A DNA stretch of 64,000 bases from Alphaproteobacteria bacterium (lineage in GTDB: Bacteria; Pseudomonadota; Alphaproteobacteria; Rickettsiales; JABSSG01): the NCBI GenBank assembly GCA_030426905.1, contig JAUHXQ010000001.1, positions 248,001-312,000 on the forward strand. Reading direction: 5' to 3'. The notes under the pieces were generated by a model. That model was not told where the DNA came from and searched no databases. It saw only the letters and a program-made list of their open reading frames with translations. A program made the position numbers and the translations under genes. Of this stretch, positions 39,275-48,854 are shown piece after piece; position 1 is the first letter of the stretch; each line of letters opens with the position of its first letter.

Positions 39275-41101
39275 CTAGACCAATTTAGAAATATTTTTCT
39301 TTCTGTCTGTAGCAGTTAGGAATTTTTTTCTGAGCCTTATAGATGCGGGAGTGACCTCTAGCATTTCATCGTCATTTAAGAAAGAGATTGCATCCTCTAT
39401 GGTGAGCGTTTTAGGGGGAGTAAGATTGATAAATTCATCCTTTAATGTTGTTCTAATATTGGTAAGTTTTTTACCTTTAACAGGGTTTACTTCAAGATCA
39501 TTATCACGATTATGAACGCCGATGATCATACCATCATAAACCTTATCCTGCGGTGAAATGAATAATGCTCCTCTCTCCTGTATTGCTGCTAATGAATAGG
39601 CAGAAGCTACACCATTAATCATTGAAATTAAAGCTCCATTTTGTCTGCCTACAACACTTCCTCTATATGGTTGATAGCCATGGAAAATACGATTTAAAAT
39701 TCCTGTTCCTCTAGTATCAGTTAAAAATTCTCTTTGATAACCAATTAAACTACGCGTTGGAATATGAAACACTATCCTAGTTCTATCGTTACCGGTAGGC
39801 TTTACTTCAATCATATCACCCTTTCTTGATGATAATTTCTCTACAACTATGCCGCTGAATGTATTATCAACATCAATTACTACTTCTTCGATAGGTTCTA
39901 GCTTTTTCCCTTCTTCATCAGAGTCTTTGAGTACTACTTTCGGTTTCAATACAGATAGCTCAAAACCTTCTCGTCTCATGTTTTCAATTAAAATACCCAG
40001 CTGCAACTCACCTCTTCCACCAACTTCATAAAAATCCTTTTCAGGAGATTCAGTAACTTTAATAGCTACATTACTTTCAGCTTCTTTCAGTAATCTTTCT
40101 TTAATCATCTTTGAAGTTACTTTGGTGCCTTCGGTGCCAGTAAGTGGCGAATTATTAAAGCCAATGGTAATAGACATTGTTGGGGGGTCTATTGGCATAG
40201 ATGGTGTCGGCTTTTCAACTTCTAATGCGCAGATAGTATCTGCAACAGATGTTTCTTTCAATCCAGCAATGGCAATGATAGATCCTGCTCTGGCTTCTTC
40301 TATCGGCACTCTATCGATTCCGTTAAAGCCAAATAATTTTACTAATCGACCGCTTTCAATAGTGTTTCCCTCAAGGTTTAAAGATTTGATTGGCATATTA
40401 ATCTTACCTATACCGCTATACACCTTTCCTGTTAAAATTCTGCCTAAATATGGATCTGATGCAAGTAAAGTTGCAAGCATTGTGAATGGTGCTTTTTCAT
40501 CAACTTGTGGCTCGGGAGCATATGCATCGATTTGATCAAATAGAGGTTTGAGATCTTTACGCTCATCTTCTAAATCTTTAATTGCCCAACCATCACGACC
40601 TGCAGCATAAATAATTGGAAATTCAATTTGTTCTTCATTGGCTCCTAATGAAATAAATAGGTTCAGAATTTCATCAATAACTTCGTAAGGGCGAGCATCT
40701 TTTCTATCAATCTTGTTAATTACTACTATTGGTTTTAAATCTAGAGCAAGTGCTTTAGTTAACACAAATTTTGTCTGAGGCATAGGACCTTCTGCTGCAT
40801 CCACGAGTAACAAACAACTATCGATCATAGATAAGATACGTTCAACTTCCCCGCCAAAATCAGCGTGTCCAGGAGTATCAATAATATTCAAATGTAAATC
40901 TCCTAATTTAATAGAAGTACATTTTGCGTTAATGGTGATACCTCTTTCTTTTTCGAGATCGTTGCTGTCCATTAGCCTTTCGGCTACTTGTTGATTGTCA
41001 CGAAAAGTACCACTTTGCTTCAGCATTTGATCAATAAGAGTTGTTTTACCGTGATCAACATGGGCAATAATTGCAATATTTTTGATTCTTCTAGTGGTCA
41101 T
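39275..41101 (-). CDS. typA: Ribosome-associated GTPase TypA/BipA
   Basis: TypA is a translational GTPase related to EF-G that helps 50S assembly and growth under stress. The 608-residue protein has G1 AHVDHGKTT, the switch I segment ERGITINAKCTSI, G3 DTPGHADFGGEVER, G4 NKIDRKDA and the TypA-specific C-terminal domain (RNDRTRIVFHIPTRSLIGYQ is represented, with GTGILNRIFHGY). Length is typical. It starts 5 bases after the helicase stop and is probably co-transcribed with it. Confidence 0.97.
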   Translation of the reverse strand: MTTRRIKNIAIIAHVDHGKTTLIDQMLKQSGTFRDNQQVAERLMDSNDLEKERGITINAKCTSIKLGDLHLNIIDTPGHADFGGEVERILSMIDSCLLLVDAAEGPMPQTKFVLTKALALDLKPIVVINKIDRKDARPYEVIDEILNLFISLGANEEQIEFPIIYAAGRDGWAIKDLEDERKDLKPLFDQIDAYAPEPQVDEKAPFTMLATLLASDPYLGRILTGKVYSGIGKINMPIKSLNLEGNTIESGRLVKLFGFNGIDRVPIEEARAGSIIAIAGLKETSVADTICALEVEKPTPSMPIDPPTMSITIGFNNSPLTGTEGTKVTSKMIKERLLKEAESNVAIKVTESPEKDFYEVGGRGELQLGILIENMRREGFELSVLKPKVVLKDSDEEGKKLEPIEEVVIDVDNTFSGIVVEKLSSRKGDMIEVKPTGNDRTRIVFHIPTRSLIGYQREFLTDTRGTGILNRIFHGYQPYRGSVVGRQNGALISMINGVASAYSLAAIQERGALFISPQDKVYDGMIIGVHNRDNDLEVNPVKGKKLTNIRTTLKDEFINLTPPKTLTIEDAISFLNDDEMLEVTPASIRLRKKFLTATDRKKNISKLV

Positions 41102-41106
41102 ATCTT

Positions 41107-42396
41107 CTATCTAAACTTGCGTTTCTTATTAAAATTAGAAGCTGTTGTAGATTTTGATCTGTTATTATCATCATTATCTCGATTATCTCGGCGTTTCAGA
41201 CCGCTATGGCCACGTTTTTTAAGCTTCATTATCTTGGGAGATTTTTTGTTCTTTTGTGAAAGAGGTCTTTTTGTAGAATTATTTTTTTTCACATGAATTC
41301 GTAAAATTTCTTCACCAGCATTAATAGAAAAGAATTTATCAATTTCTTTCCATTTTCTAATATCTTTACTTAGAATAAAATTTACAGAAGACCCAGATCT
41401 TCCAGCACGAGCCGTTCTACCAATACGATGTACGTAATCTTCTACCACTTGAGGAGGATCGTAATTGATTACATGTTTTATGTGCTCGATATCAAGCCCC
41501 CTTGATGCAACATCAGTTGCAATCATTATTCTGTATTTTTGGTCGCGAAAAGATTGAATGACCCTATCTCTTTTTCTTTGTATTAAATCGCCATGAATAG
41601 CAGAAACACTGTAATTACTCCTCAGTAATTTCTCAGCAATATTTTGTGCTGCAATCTTTGTACTAACAAACACCACTATAGATCCTTCTCTCTTATCTAA
41701 TTCTCTTACTAAAGTGAGATATTTCTTATCGTCATCAATCCTAATGTTTTCTTGTTTAATTTCCGGAGCAGGGGTCTCGCTAGTGCATATTTGAACTTGC
41801 ACTGGATTATTTAAATATTTCTGTGCGCTCTGTACAATTTGCTTCGCGATAGTCGCAGAGAATAACAATGTCTGTTTTACACTAGGTAAAAACTTTTGAA
41901 TTGCATCAATTTGTATACCAAAACCCATATCCAACATGCGATCAGTTTCATCTAAAACTAAGAATGTAAAATTATTCAATTTTAAAGATTTGCGCTTCAA
42001 ATGATCGTTCACTCTACCAGGTGTGCCAACTATAATACGAGGGTGCTGCCGTAGTTTCTTTAACTGCTTTGGCATTGGTTCGCCGCCAATGAGCAGAGAT
42101 GTTCGAATATTGTTTCCTGTAAGTTGTCTAATAACTTCCATGACTTGAGATGCTAGTTCCCTCGTAGGAGTGAGTATTAAAGCAGCATCACGTTCAGATT
42201 GCATAATACGTGCTACTAATGGAATTGCAAATGCACCTGTTTTACCACTACCAGTGTAGGAAGAAGCAAGAATATCTTTACCTGCCATTACAAGTGGTAT
42301 AACTTTTGCTTGAATTGGAGTTGGATGCGCATAATTCATTCGCGCAATGGAATTATTTAATAGCTCAGGTAAGCTAAAAGACTGAAAATCGTTCAT
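41107..42396 (-). CDS. DEAD-box-family RNA helicase with a DETD motif
   Basis: An RhlE/SrmB-type ATP-dependent RNA helicase probably used in ribosome assembly or RNA turnover. The order is Q motif (YAHPTPIQAKVIPL), motif I SSYTGSGKTG, Ia PTRELASQ, Ib TPGRV, motif II, III SAT, then lobe 2 with IMIATDVASRGLDIEHI and HRIGRTARAG. Motif II reads LDETD instead of DEAD: Ala to Thr. The last 70 residues are Lys/Arg/Asn-rich, a likely RNA-binding tail. It leads typA in a two-gene run. Confidence 0.93.
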   Translation of the reverse strand: MNDFQSFSLPELLNNSIARMNYAHPTPIQAKVIPLVMAGKDILASSYTGSGKTGAFAIPLVARIMQSERDAALILTPTRELASQVMEVIRQLTGNNIRTSLLIGGEPMPKQLKKLRQHPRIIVGTPGRVNDHLKRKSLKLNNFTFLVLDETDRMLDMGFGIQIDAIQKFLPSVKQTLLFSATIAKQIVQSAQKYLNNPVQVQICTSETPAPEIKQENIRIDDDKKYLTLVRELDKREGSIVVFVSTKIAAQNIAEKLLRSNYSVSAIHGDLIQRKRDRVIQSFRDQKYRIMIATDVASRGLDIEHIKHVINYDPPQVVEDYVHRIGRTARAGRSGSSVNFILSKDIRKWKEIDKFFSINAGEEILRIHVKKNNSTKRPLSQKNKKSPKIMKLKKRGHSGLKRRDNRDNDDNNRSKSTTASNFNKKRKFR

Positions 42397-42550
42397 TATA
42401 TACTATTTTTTAAAAATTCTTATAACGCTTTTCAGTATCTTAGAATGTGTTAAATCAAAACTTGAAGCTTTATAGAATGGCTTGTTGATAATAGAGTCGT
42501 TATTATCATATTTTAAGCATTTTGTCAAAGGTTTGTTTTGGTTTGTAGTG

Positions 42551-42713
42551 GCGTTGCCTTATAATTATATATAGAAATTTAAGTCAATCATATCTTTGTT
42601 AAAGAATAGCATAAGCGTTGCAACAAGGGCATTTCTAAATAAGTAGCCATCAGACCATATAGCAGTAGTTCCCCGGCATCTCCCAATAAACATAGACAAT
42701 TGAAATAAAATCT
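42551..42713. repeat. Fragments of a second IS1-family element (IS-b), both orientations
   Basis: The 391-base stretch before the next open frame is IS debris. From 42551 a terminus-like GGCGTTGCC leads into a minus-strand piece encoding ATLMLFFNKDMIDLNFYI, the end of an IS1-type transposase that matches the one at 51306-51569. From about 42675 a terminus in the other orientation, GGCATCTCCCAATAAACAT, continues to 42713 almost exactly as in the outer end of the IS at 52925 read backwards. It stops where the intact-looking IS copy begins, so that copy probably inserted into, or recombined with, this element. Confidence 0.65.
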
Positions 42714-43507
42714 GGGATTGCAAGTTAAGTATAGACAGGTTGTAAGGAATAAAATATTCTAGCTCTTTTAATTTACAAATAAGGGTTATGATTTTTTGTA
42801 AACATTGTGGAGAAACAAATTTAGTAAAAAACGGAAACGTTAAAAATAAGCAAAGATACTTGTGCAAATCTTGCAACAGGACTTTTAGGGAAGGAGATAT
42901 TAGGCAGAAGTATGGTATGGTAGAAAAGCTAAGGGTTTTGAAGTTATATATAGAAGGCGTGGGAATAAGAGCCATAGAAAGGTTGGAAGGAATTTCTTCC
43001 CCTGTTATCATTCATTGGATTAGAGAATTTGCGAAGATCCTTAAAGATAAACTTGTTTCTACAGAAATTCCATCTGACCCTAGAGAAATAAGCATTTTAG
43101 AGGTGGATGAGTTATTTACATATTATCAAAAAAAAGTAAAAAAGCCTATGTGTGGCTTGCTGTGGACCGAAACAGGAATAAAGTTATTGATATTGTAGTA
43201 AGCAAGTCTAGAAGTAAATTTGTTTTTGCCAATATGTGTCAAAGAATAAAAAGGTTAGGTTAGTAAAGTAAAATACTATGCGCAGATGGTTATGAGTGGT
43301 ATTCATATTACAAATTAGCAGATTTGCACTTAATAACTAAATCTGAAACTGCATTAGTTGAATCCAAAAATTCTCTTATAAGACATTACTTAGCGCGATT
43401 TCACAGAAGGACAAAAAGATATTCTAAAAAACTTGACATGATCTTTGCGTCGCTCCTGATTGTTTTTAACAAAGAACTTTTGCTTTCTATACTTAACTAA
43501 CAATACC
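42714..43507 (+). mobile_element. IS1-family insertion sequence, left copy (IS-a1)
   Basis: The element is 794 bp with imperfect terminal inverted repeats: GGGATTGCAAGTTAAGTATA on the left and GGTATTGTTAGTTAAGTATA read inward from the right, matching at 21 of the first 25 positions. The sequence is identical by eye to the copy at 51964-52757, in the same orientation 9,250 bases away. The 8 bases on each side (TAAAATCT and ATCTATAT) do not form a target duplication, so the flanks have been rearranged since insertion. It carries one broken transposase gene. Confidence 0.88.
42788..43500 (+). pseudogene. IS1-family transposase, frameshifted (left copy)
   Basis: The first frame (42788-43198) encodes an InsA-like zinc-finger/helix-turn-helix part: FCKHCGETNLVKNGN, RYLCKSCNRTF and IRAIERLEGIS. 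At an A8 run (43128-43135) a -1 shift, as in IS1, joins it to the catalytic part AYVWLAVDRNRNKVIDIVV. That frame then meets TAG TAA at 43261-43266. Reading +1 there and -1 near 43279 would restore SKVKYYCADGYEWYSYYKLAD, so two compensating indels are likely. The rest, ALVESKNSLIRHYLARF to LLSILN, is in frame. The DDE residues are the D of AVDR, the D of ADGY and the E of LVES. As it stands the gene cannot make full transposase. Confidence 0.8.
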
Positions 43508-43549
43508 ATCTATATCAGTAGAAATTTTTGTTTATTTCTACTAAATACC

Positions 43550-43705
43550 ATGTATAGTGGCATTAAAAAAATTTTGTATCAATTTAATATTTATTATTTG
43601 GAGATAGCTTCCAGTATTATTTTTGTATATGCTTTAGGATATTTGTTACAAAGGTTCAATGCTTATCGCAAAAAGGTATTTTATAGTAGAATAAAAAATG
43701 ACTAA
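43550..43705 (+). CDS. Small membrane protein or gene remnant upstream of gmd
   Basis: A 51-codon frame starting at ATG 43550 encodes one membrane segment ([21 protein letters not shown]) with a basic tail. It lies directly after the IS right end and its TGA overlaps the gmd ATG (ATGA), suggesting translational coupling. The frame is open further upstream into the IS, so it could be the C-terminal stump of a gene cut by IS activity rather than a real small gene. Function unknown. Confidence 0.4.
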   Translation: MYSGIKKILYQFNIYYLEIASSIIFVYALGYLLQRFNAYRKKVFYSRIKND

Positions 43706-44738
43706 AAAAAAAGCATTAATTACTGGAATCACAGGACAAGATGGTTCTTATCTTGCAAGATTCCTTTTAGAAAAAGGTTATGAAGTGCATGGTGCAAGAC
43801 GGCGTGTATCTATGTTCAACACCGACCGTATCGATGATTTGATTGAAAAAAATAAAATTATCCTCCATTATGCAGACATGACAGATTCATCTAGTCTTAT
43901 TAGTATTGTACAAAAAGTAAAGCCAGACGAAGTATACAATTTAGCAGCGCAAAGTCATGTTGCAGTTTCATTCTCTGAGCCTGAGTTTACAGCTAACACA
44001 GATGGTCTTGGTGCATTACGTCTCTTAGAAGCAATTAGGATTGCTGGCCTTGAAAAAATATGTCGTTTTTATCAAGCTGCAACTTCTGAATTATACGGAT
44101 TGGTGCAAGAAATACCTCAAAAAGAAACTACGCCATTTTACCCCCGCTCTCCTTATGCGGCAGCTAAGCTCTATGCTTACTGGATAACGGTGAATTATCG
44201 AGAGGCTTATGGCATGTATGCTTGTAATGGTATTTTATTTAATCATGAGTCTCCTGTTCGTGGTGAAACTTTTGTAACAAGAAAGATAACACGAGGATTG
44301 TCTCAAATAAAATATGGCCTTCAAAAAAAACTTCAAATAGGAAATTTAGATGCTTTACGTGACTGGGGACATGCAAGAGATTACGTTGAATTTCAGTGGC
44401 TTATGTTGCAACAAGAAAAGCCCGATGATTTTGTAATTGCAACGGGAAAGCAAGTTTCAGTAAGGAAATTTGTTGAATTAGCTGCCGTCCATGCTGGCAT
44501 AAAAATTGAATGGCAAGGACAAGGAGATTTTGAAATTGGTATAGATACAAATACTGGTAAACGTATTATCGAAGTAAATCCAGAATATTATCGTCCAGCA
44601 GAAGTTGAAAATTTGCTTGGCGATTCTAGGAAGGCAAAAGAAAAACTTGGCTGGAAACCAAAAATATCATTAAAAGAACTTGTGCAAGAAATGATGGAAA
44701 ATGATCTAAAACTTGCTTATAAAAAAACTTTAAAATGA
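43698..44738 (+). CDS. gmd: GDP-mannose 4,6-dehydratase
   Basis: Gmd converts GDP-mannose to GDP-4-keto-6-deoxymannose, the precursor of GDP-perosamine, fucose and rhamnose. The 346-residue SDR protein has [16 protein letters not shown], the arginine-rich NADP loop [27 protein letters not shown], the catalytic ATSELYG and [12 protein letters not shown] (Tyr-x3-Lys), and [20 protein letters not shown]. It heads a run of six genes that all overlap by a few bases. No fucose synthase follows, but a DegT aminotransferase does, which points to perosamine. GDP-mannose supply genes are not in the window. Confidence 0.96.
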   Translation: MTKKKALITGITGQDGSYLARFLLEKGYEVHGARRRVSMFNTDRIDDLIEKNKIILHYADMTDSSSLISIVQKVKPDEVYNLAAQSHVAVSFSEPEFTANTDGLGALRLLEAIRIAGLEKICRFYQAATSELYGLVQEIPQKETTPFYPRSPYAAAKLYAYWITVNYREAYGMYACNGILFNHESPVRGETFVTRKITRGLSQIKYGLQKKLQIGNLDALRDWGHARDYVEFQWLMLQQEKPDDFVIATGKQVSVRKFVELAAVHAGIKIEWQGQGDFEIGIDTNTGKRIIEVNPEYYRPAEVENLLGDSRKAKEKLGWKPKISLKELVQEMMENDLKLAYKKTLK

Positions 44739-45433
44739 CATATAAATTCTACGGGCAATTTGATCTACCAGTAGATCAGTTTATTTTTACTAGGTATGTA
44801 GGTACAGGTATTATTCCTAAAAAATGTACTATTATAGAATGTGGGGCCTTTGATGGAATTACAGAAAGTTCTACTTACTTTTTTGAAAAGTATTTTAATA
44901 GCAAAGTATACAATATAGAAGCCAGTCCAAAAATTTTCTTACGACTAAAAAAAAATCGGCCGCACTCAATCAATGTCAACTTAGCTTTATCAAATAAAAG
45001 TGGATCAATCGAATATACAGACGTTCATCATCCTGGATTTGATTTATGCACGAATGGTTCATGCAAGCATACAAAAAAGCATCTTGCATATTTGGATAAA
45101 TCTGGATGTACTTATAGCAATTCTACCGTTAACTCGATTACATATAGTGATTTCATCTCAAAGTTTGGAATAAAAAGATTAGATTTAATGGTTCTTGATG
45201 TCGAGGGGTATGAGCTAGAGGTTTTAGATGGAATAAAAAAAAATGAAAATGTTCTACCTACAGTTTTCTGCATTGAAATTGGTCATTTAGATTTTAATAC
45301 TATCCGTAAAAAGCTTTTAGAATTAGGATATAGGTACGATACAACACAAGATGTTAATGCATATTTTTATCGCATTTCTTATAAGAAACATCTATATTTT
45401 AAAGTTAAATGCTTGTTTAAGAAACTGCTATGA
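44735..45433 (+). CDS. FkbM-family methyltransferase
   Basis: The 232-residue protein is a SAM-dependent methyltransferase of the FkbM type, a family often used to O-methylate sugars of surface glycans. The SAM-binding motif I is [20 protein letters not shown], followed by [10 protein letters not shown] (acidic end of strand 2), [10 protein letters not shown], and the FkbM signature [19 protein letters not shown]. It overlaps gmd and the aminotransferase by 4 bases each (ATGA). It could cap or modify the perosamine chain; the target hydroxyl cannot be told from sequence. Confidence 0.88.
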   Translation: MTYKFYGQFDLPVDQFIFTRYVGTGIIPKKCTIIECGAFDGITESSTYFFEKYFNSKVYNIEASPKIFLRLKKNRPHSINVNLALSNKSGSIEYTDVHHPGFDLCTNGSCKHTKKHLAYLDKSGCTYSNSTVNSITYSDFISKFGIKRLDLMVLDVEGYELEVLDGIKKNENVLPTVFCIEIGHLDFNTIRKKLLELGYRYDTTQDVNAYFYRISYKKHLYFKVKCLFKKLL

Positions 45434-46548
45434 TTCCTATATATAAGCCTTATCTAAATGGAAACGAAAAATTTTACGTTAATCAGTGTTTGGATTCCAC
45501 TTGGATTTCCTCACGCGGAGAATTTATAGAACGTTTTGAGTTTGCTTTTATAAAATTTACTGATTCAAAATATGCAACAACAGTAAGTAATGGTACTGTT
45601 GCAATTCATCTTGCTCTTGAATCTCTTGGAATTGGTCCAGGAGACGAAGTAATTGTACCAACACTAACATATATAGCCTCTGTAAATCCGATAGTACAGT
45701 GTGGTGCGACACCTATATTTGTTAATGCATTGGAAGACACGTGGAATATTGATCCTCAAGATATAAAACGTAAAATAACTCCAAAGACTAAATGTATTTT
45801 GATTGTCCATCTTTATGGGATGTCTTGTGATATGGATGAAATTATAAAAATTTGTAATGAGCATAATTTACTTTTAATAGAGGATTGCGCTGAAGCATTT
45901 GGTACTAAATACAAAGATAAACACGTTGGAAATTTTGGAGATATTGCAACGTTTAGCTTCTTTAGTAACAAAACTATAACTACTGGTGAAGGTGGAATGC
46001 TGTTATTTAAAAATGAGTTTATTTTCAAAAAAGCTCGGCACTTAAAAAGTCAAGCCGTTTCTTCAACAAAAGAGTATTGGCATGATATGTTAGGTTATAA
46101 TTATCGTATGACTAATATTGCAGCAGCTATTGGTTTGGCACAAATTGAGCAGGCAAATGAAATTCTTAAAAAGAAACGTTTTATTGCTGAACTATATCGG
46201 GCAGAATTGGATGGTTTACCTTTAAAGTTTCATAATGAGATTCCAGACACTACTCATTCTTATTGGATGTGTTCAATTCTATTAGATGATTCAGTGTTAC
46301 GTGATCTTTTGCGATCATATCTTAACAATAATAATATTGAGACACGACCTGTTTTTTACCCATGCCATACTTTGCCACATATGAAAACTGCACAAAAATT
46401 CCTAGTCGCAGAGTCTATAGCTAAACGTGGTATTAATCTTCCTAGTTATCCTTCTCTTAGCCAAGAAAATATCTTTAAGATCACAAAGACAGTTAGAGAG
46501 TTTTTTAAAGAAAATTTTATAAAAACAAAAAAAGGAATTAGTGAGTGA
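45430..46548 (+). CDS. per: DegT/DnrJ/EryC1 aminotransferase, likely GDP-perosamine synthase
   Basis: This PLP enzyme would transfer an amino group from glutamate to the 4-keto sugar made by Gmd, giving GDP-perosamine. The 372-residue protein has the family markers NGTVAIHLALESLGIGPGDE, TLTYIASVNPIVQCGATPIF, LLIEDCAEAFGTKY and the PLP lysine in FFSNKTITTGEGGM (Lys181). Length and the STAIS/TLTYIASVNPI block fit perosamine synthases (Per/RfbE). The position beside gmd and before a formyltransferase supports that substrate; other sugar 4-aminotransferases cannot be excluded from sequence alone. Confidence 0.87.
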   Translation: MIPIYKPYLNGNEKFYVNQCLDSTWISSRGEFIERFEFAFIKFTDSKYATTVSNGTVAIHLALESLGIGPGDEVIVPTLTYIASVNPIVQCGATPIFVNALEDTWNIDPQDIKRKITPKTKCILIVHLYGMSCDMDEIIKICNEHNLLLIEDCAEAFGTKYKDKHVGNFGDIATFSFFSNKTITTGEGGMLLFKNEFIFKKARHLKSQAVSSTKEYWHDMLGYNYRMTNIAAAIGLAQIEQANEILKKKRFIAELYRAELDGLPLKFHNEIPDTTHSYWMCSILLDDSVLRDLLRSYLNNNNIETRPVFYPCHTLPHMKTAQKFLVAESIAKRGINLPSYPSLSQENIFKITKTVREFFKENFIKTKKGISE

Positions 46549-48854
46549 TGAGTTCTGTTAAAATAAAACGTGTCATGTGGTTAATTAATCATACTACACT
46601 ACGTAAATTCGAAATTTCTATGCTTAAAAAATTAGGCGTTAGTGAAATATTTACACCTAAAAATTTTCCTTATGATGAAGGGAATTTATCTGCAAGCGTT
46701 ACTTATGAATTTGATAAGACTTTGACTTTATCTGAATCTGAAATTGAAATTCTGAATAAACAAGAATGGTACAAAAATGCTGATGACAAAGCTTGGAGTA
46801 TTGTGAATAGACATTTTGACGCTATATTTCTTGCTTTTTTTCCTCAACAAATTGATAGTGTAGCAAGTAATTTTAAGGGAATAATTATATTGAGGCCTTT
46901 TGGATTGTGTGGTGAAGAAAGATACTCAAAATTAATTCGTCAAATTGGTGGCACTTCTCTGCAGGCCAGTATCATGAATCTAGGGAAAAGGTTTTATTTT
47001 GGTATGGCATACCCTCATCTTGCTGATAATGAAGAGTATTACTTATCAAGTCGTGCTGTATACTTACCAGCAGGATTAGCAAACACAAATCTTTCTAACA
47101 AATGGCAAGGTAAAAAAGAATATATTTTTTTTGTATGCCCCAGAATCCTTTCTTCTCCATATTATAATAATATATATCAAGACTTTAAAAAAAATTTTAA
47201 GGGTATGCCTTATTATATCGGAGGTAAACAGCCTATTAAAGTCTTAGATCCAAGTGTATTAGGTTTTTTAACTGAAGAGGAATATGCTGAAATTATGCAA
47301 CAAAGTCGAGTAATGTTCTACCATAGTCAAGAGCCAAGACATATACATTATCATCCTTTTGAAGCTATTCGAGAGGGAATGCCTTTGGTGTTTATGGCAA
47401 ATGGAGTGTTAGATACACTGGGAGGCAAAAAATTACCAGGTCGTTGCAAAAGTTTTGCTGAAGCTCGTCGGAAAATCAAAAAGCTGCTGTTAGGTGATAA
47501 ACGCTTAATAGAAAAGATTAAAGAAAGTCAAAACATATTACTCGATACAATGGATTCAAGATATTGTTTTAAGTTTTGGAAAAAAGGATTTAACTATATA
47601 AATAATATGTATTCAGAATTTAAAAAAGAAATGCATATGTATACGGAGATAAAGAGAAAAAAGCGAGTAGCGCTTATAATCCCAGAAAAATATAAAGGAG
47701 GAACCTTACGAGGTGCAATTTCTTTAGCTAAAGCTTTACATTTAGGTAGTAAGGAATGTCAAGATAATGTTGACATTGTACTGGCTCATATTAATGACAC
47801 TCATTTTTATAGAGATGAAGATTTTGCTGAACTTAATAATATTGCTTCTATACGTCCTTTCCGTTGGAAGTATCTTACTGCAGAACAAAGTCGAAATGCT
47901 ATGTTTTTTGCAGGTTATGAAGAATGGGAACCTGATTTTCAAAATTATGCGGTAATGGATGATGATATTGTGCAAATGACAGATTGCGATGTTTGGCTTT
48001 TTATATCTGATCGAGTAACCACTCCTATTCTCCCAATCAAGCCTTATATTGTAATGGTGTATGATTATGTACAAAGATATGTAGACGTGCTTTGTCCACA
48101 ACTTAATCAAGTACTTAATCAAGCATTTTTTTCATTTGCACGCGCAGCAAAAAAGATTTGGGTTACAACAAAGTTTACTTATGATAACGCATTGCAATAC
48201 GCAGGCGTAGACAAAGATATACTTGTTTTTCTTCCTATGTTAACCTCGTCTTTTCCAATAAATCAAATAGCTTCAAAGAAGGAAAAAAGAACAGGAGGCA
48301 ATTATTTTATATGGACAACTAATAGTACTAGACACAAAAATCATTACAACGCTTTCCAAGCTTTGCAAATTTATTATGAAGAATTCGAAGGTAAACTAGA
48401 GTGCCAAATAACAGGCATTAATTCAGAAAACATTCTCAATTTATGTGATAATATACAGAGAATATTTGAAAATTCTCAAAAATTACAAGAAAACTTAAAT
48501 TTTTTAGGTAACCTTGCAGATAGAAAATATCATTCAATATTGTCACAAGCTAGGTTTTTGTGGCATCCAGCCATAATTGATAATGGAACTTTTTCTGTAA
48601 TTGAAGCTTGTTCTCTAGAAGTTCCGTCGCTTTCTAGTGATTATCCAGCAATGCACGAAATAAATGTAAACTTTGATTTGAACCTCACATGGCAAAACTC
48701 AAATTTACCAGAAGACATGGCAAAACAGCTCAAGTATATGGAGCTTAAATCCTGTTCTTTAAGAAAAAAATTACCTTCTCTTGTGCATTTACGTACAAAA
48801 AGTATAGAGGCTTATGCTAAAATTTACTATAAGGAGTTAATAAAATGTCTATAA
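46548..48854 (+). CDS. Large two-domain glycosyltransferase (GT-B, GT4-like C-terminal half)
   Basis: The 768-residue protein holds two GT-B-like halves. Residues 1-370 carry a C-terminal lobe with VMFYHSQEPRHIHYHPFEAIREGMPLVFM, and residues about 375-768 carry a GT4-type lobe: YFIWTTNSTRHKNHYNAFQAL, NFLGNLADRKYHSILSQARF and the E-x7-E-like GTFSVIEACSLEVPSLSSDY. I start it at ATG 46548, which overlaps the previous TGA (TGATG); a GTG at 46545 is in frame. It is a good candidate for the perosamine transferase that builds the chain, with two active sites or one active and one vestigial. Confidence 0.8.
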   Translation: MSSVKIKRVMWLINHTTLRKFEISMLKKLGVSEIFTPKNFPYDEGNLSASVTYEFDKTLTLSESEIEILNKQEWYKNADDKAWSIVNRHFDAIFLAFFPQQIDSVASNFKGIIILRPFGLCGEERYSKLIRQIGGTSLQASIMNLGKRFYFGMAYPHLADNEEYYLSSRAVYLPAGLANTNLSNKWQGKKEYIFFVCPRILSSPYYNNIYQDFKKNFKGMPYYIGGKQPIKVLDPSVLGFLTEEEYAEIMQQSRVMFYHSQEPRHIHYHPFEAIREGMPLVFMANGVLDTLGGKKLPGRCKSFAEARRKIKKLLLGDKRLIEKIKESQNILLDTMDSRYCFKFWKKGFNYINNMYSEFKKEMHMYTEIKRKKRVALIIPEKYKGGTLRGAISLAKALHLGSKECQDNVDIVLAHINDTHFYRDEDFAELNNIASIRPFRWKYLTAEQSRNAMFFAGYEEWEPDFQNYAVMDDDIVQMTDCDVWLFISDRVTTPILPIKPYIVMVYDYVQRYVDVLCPQLNQVLNQAFFSFARAAKKIWVTTKFTYDNALQYAGVDKDILVFLPMLTSSFPINQIASKKEKRTGGNYFIWTTNSTRHKNHYNAFQALQIYYEEFEGKLECQITGINSENILNLCDNIQRIFENSQKLQENLNFLGNLADRKYHSILSQARFLWHPAIIDNGTFSVIEACSLEVPSLSSDYPAMHEINVNFDLNLTWQNSNLPEDMAKQLKYMELKSCSLRKKLPSLVHLRTKSIEAYAKIYYKELIKCL

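Noticed and set aside
42565-43011. 148-codon minus-strand frame over the left IS
   Set aside because: Most of it is antisense to the IS transposase; only its last 20-25 codons match an IS-b transposase end, which I report as a fragment.
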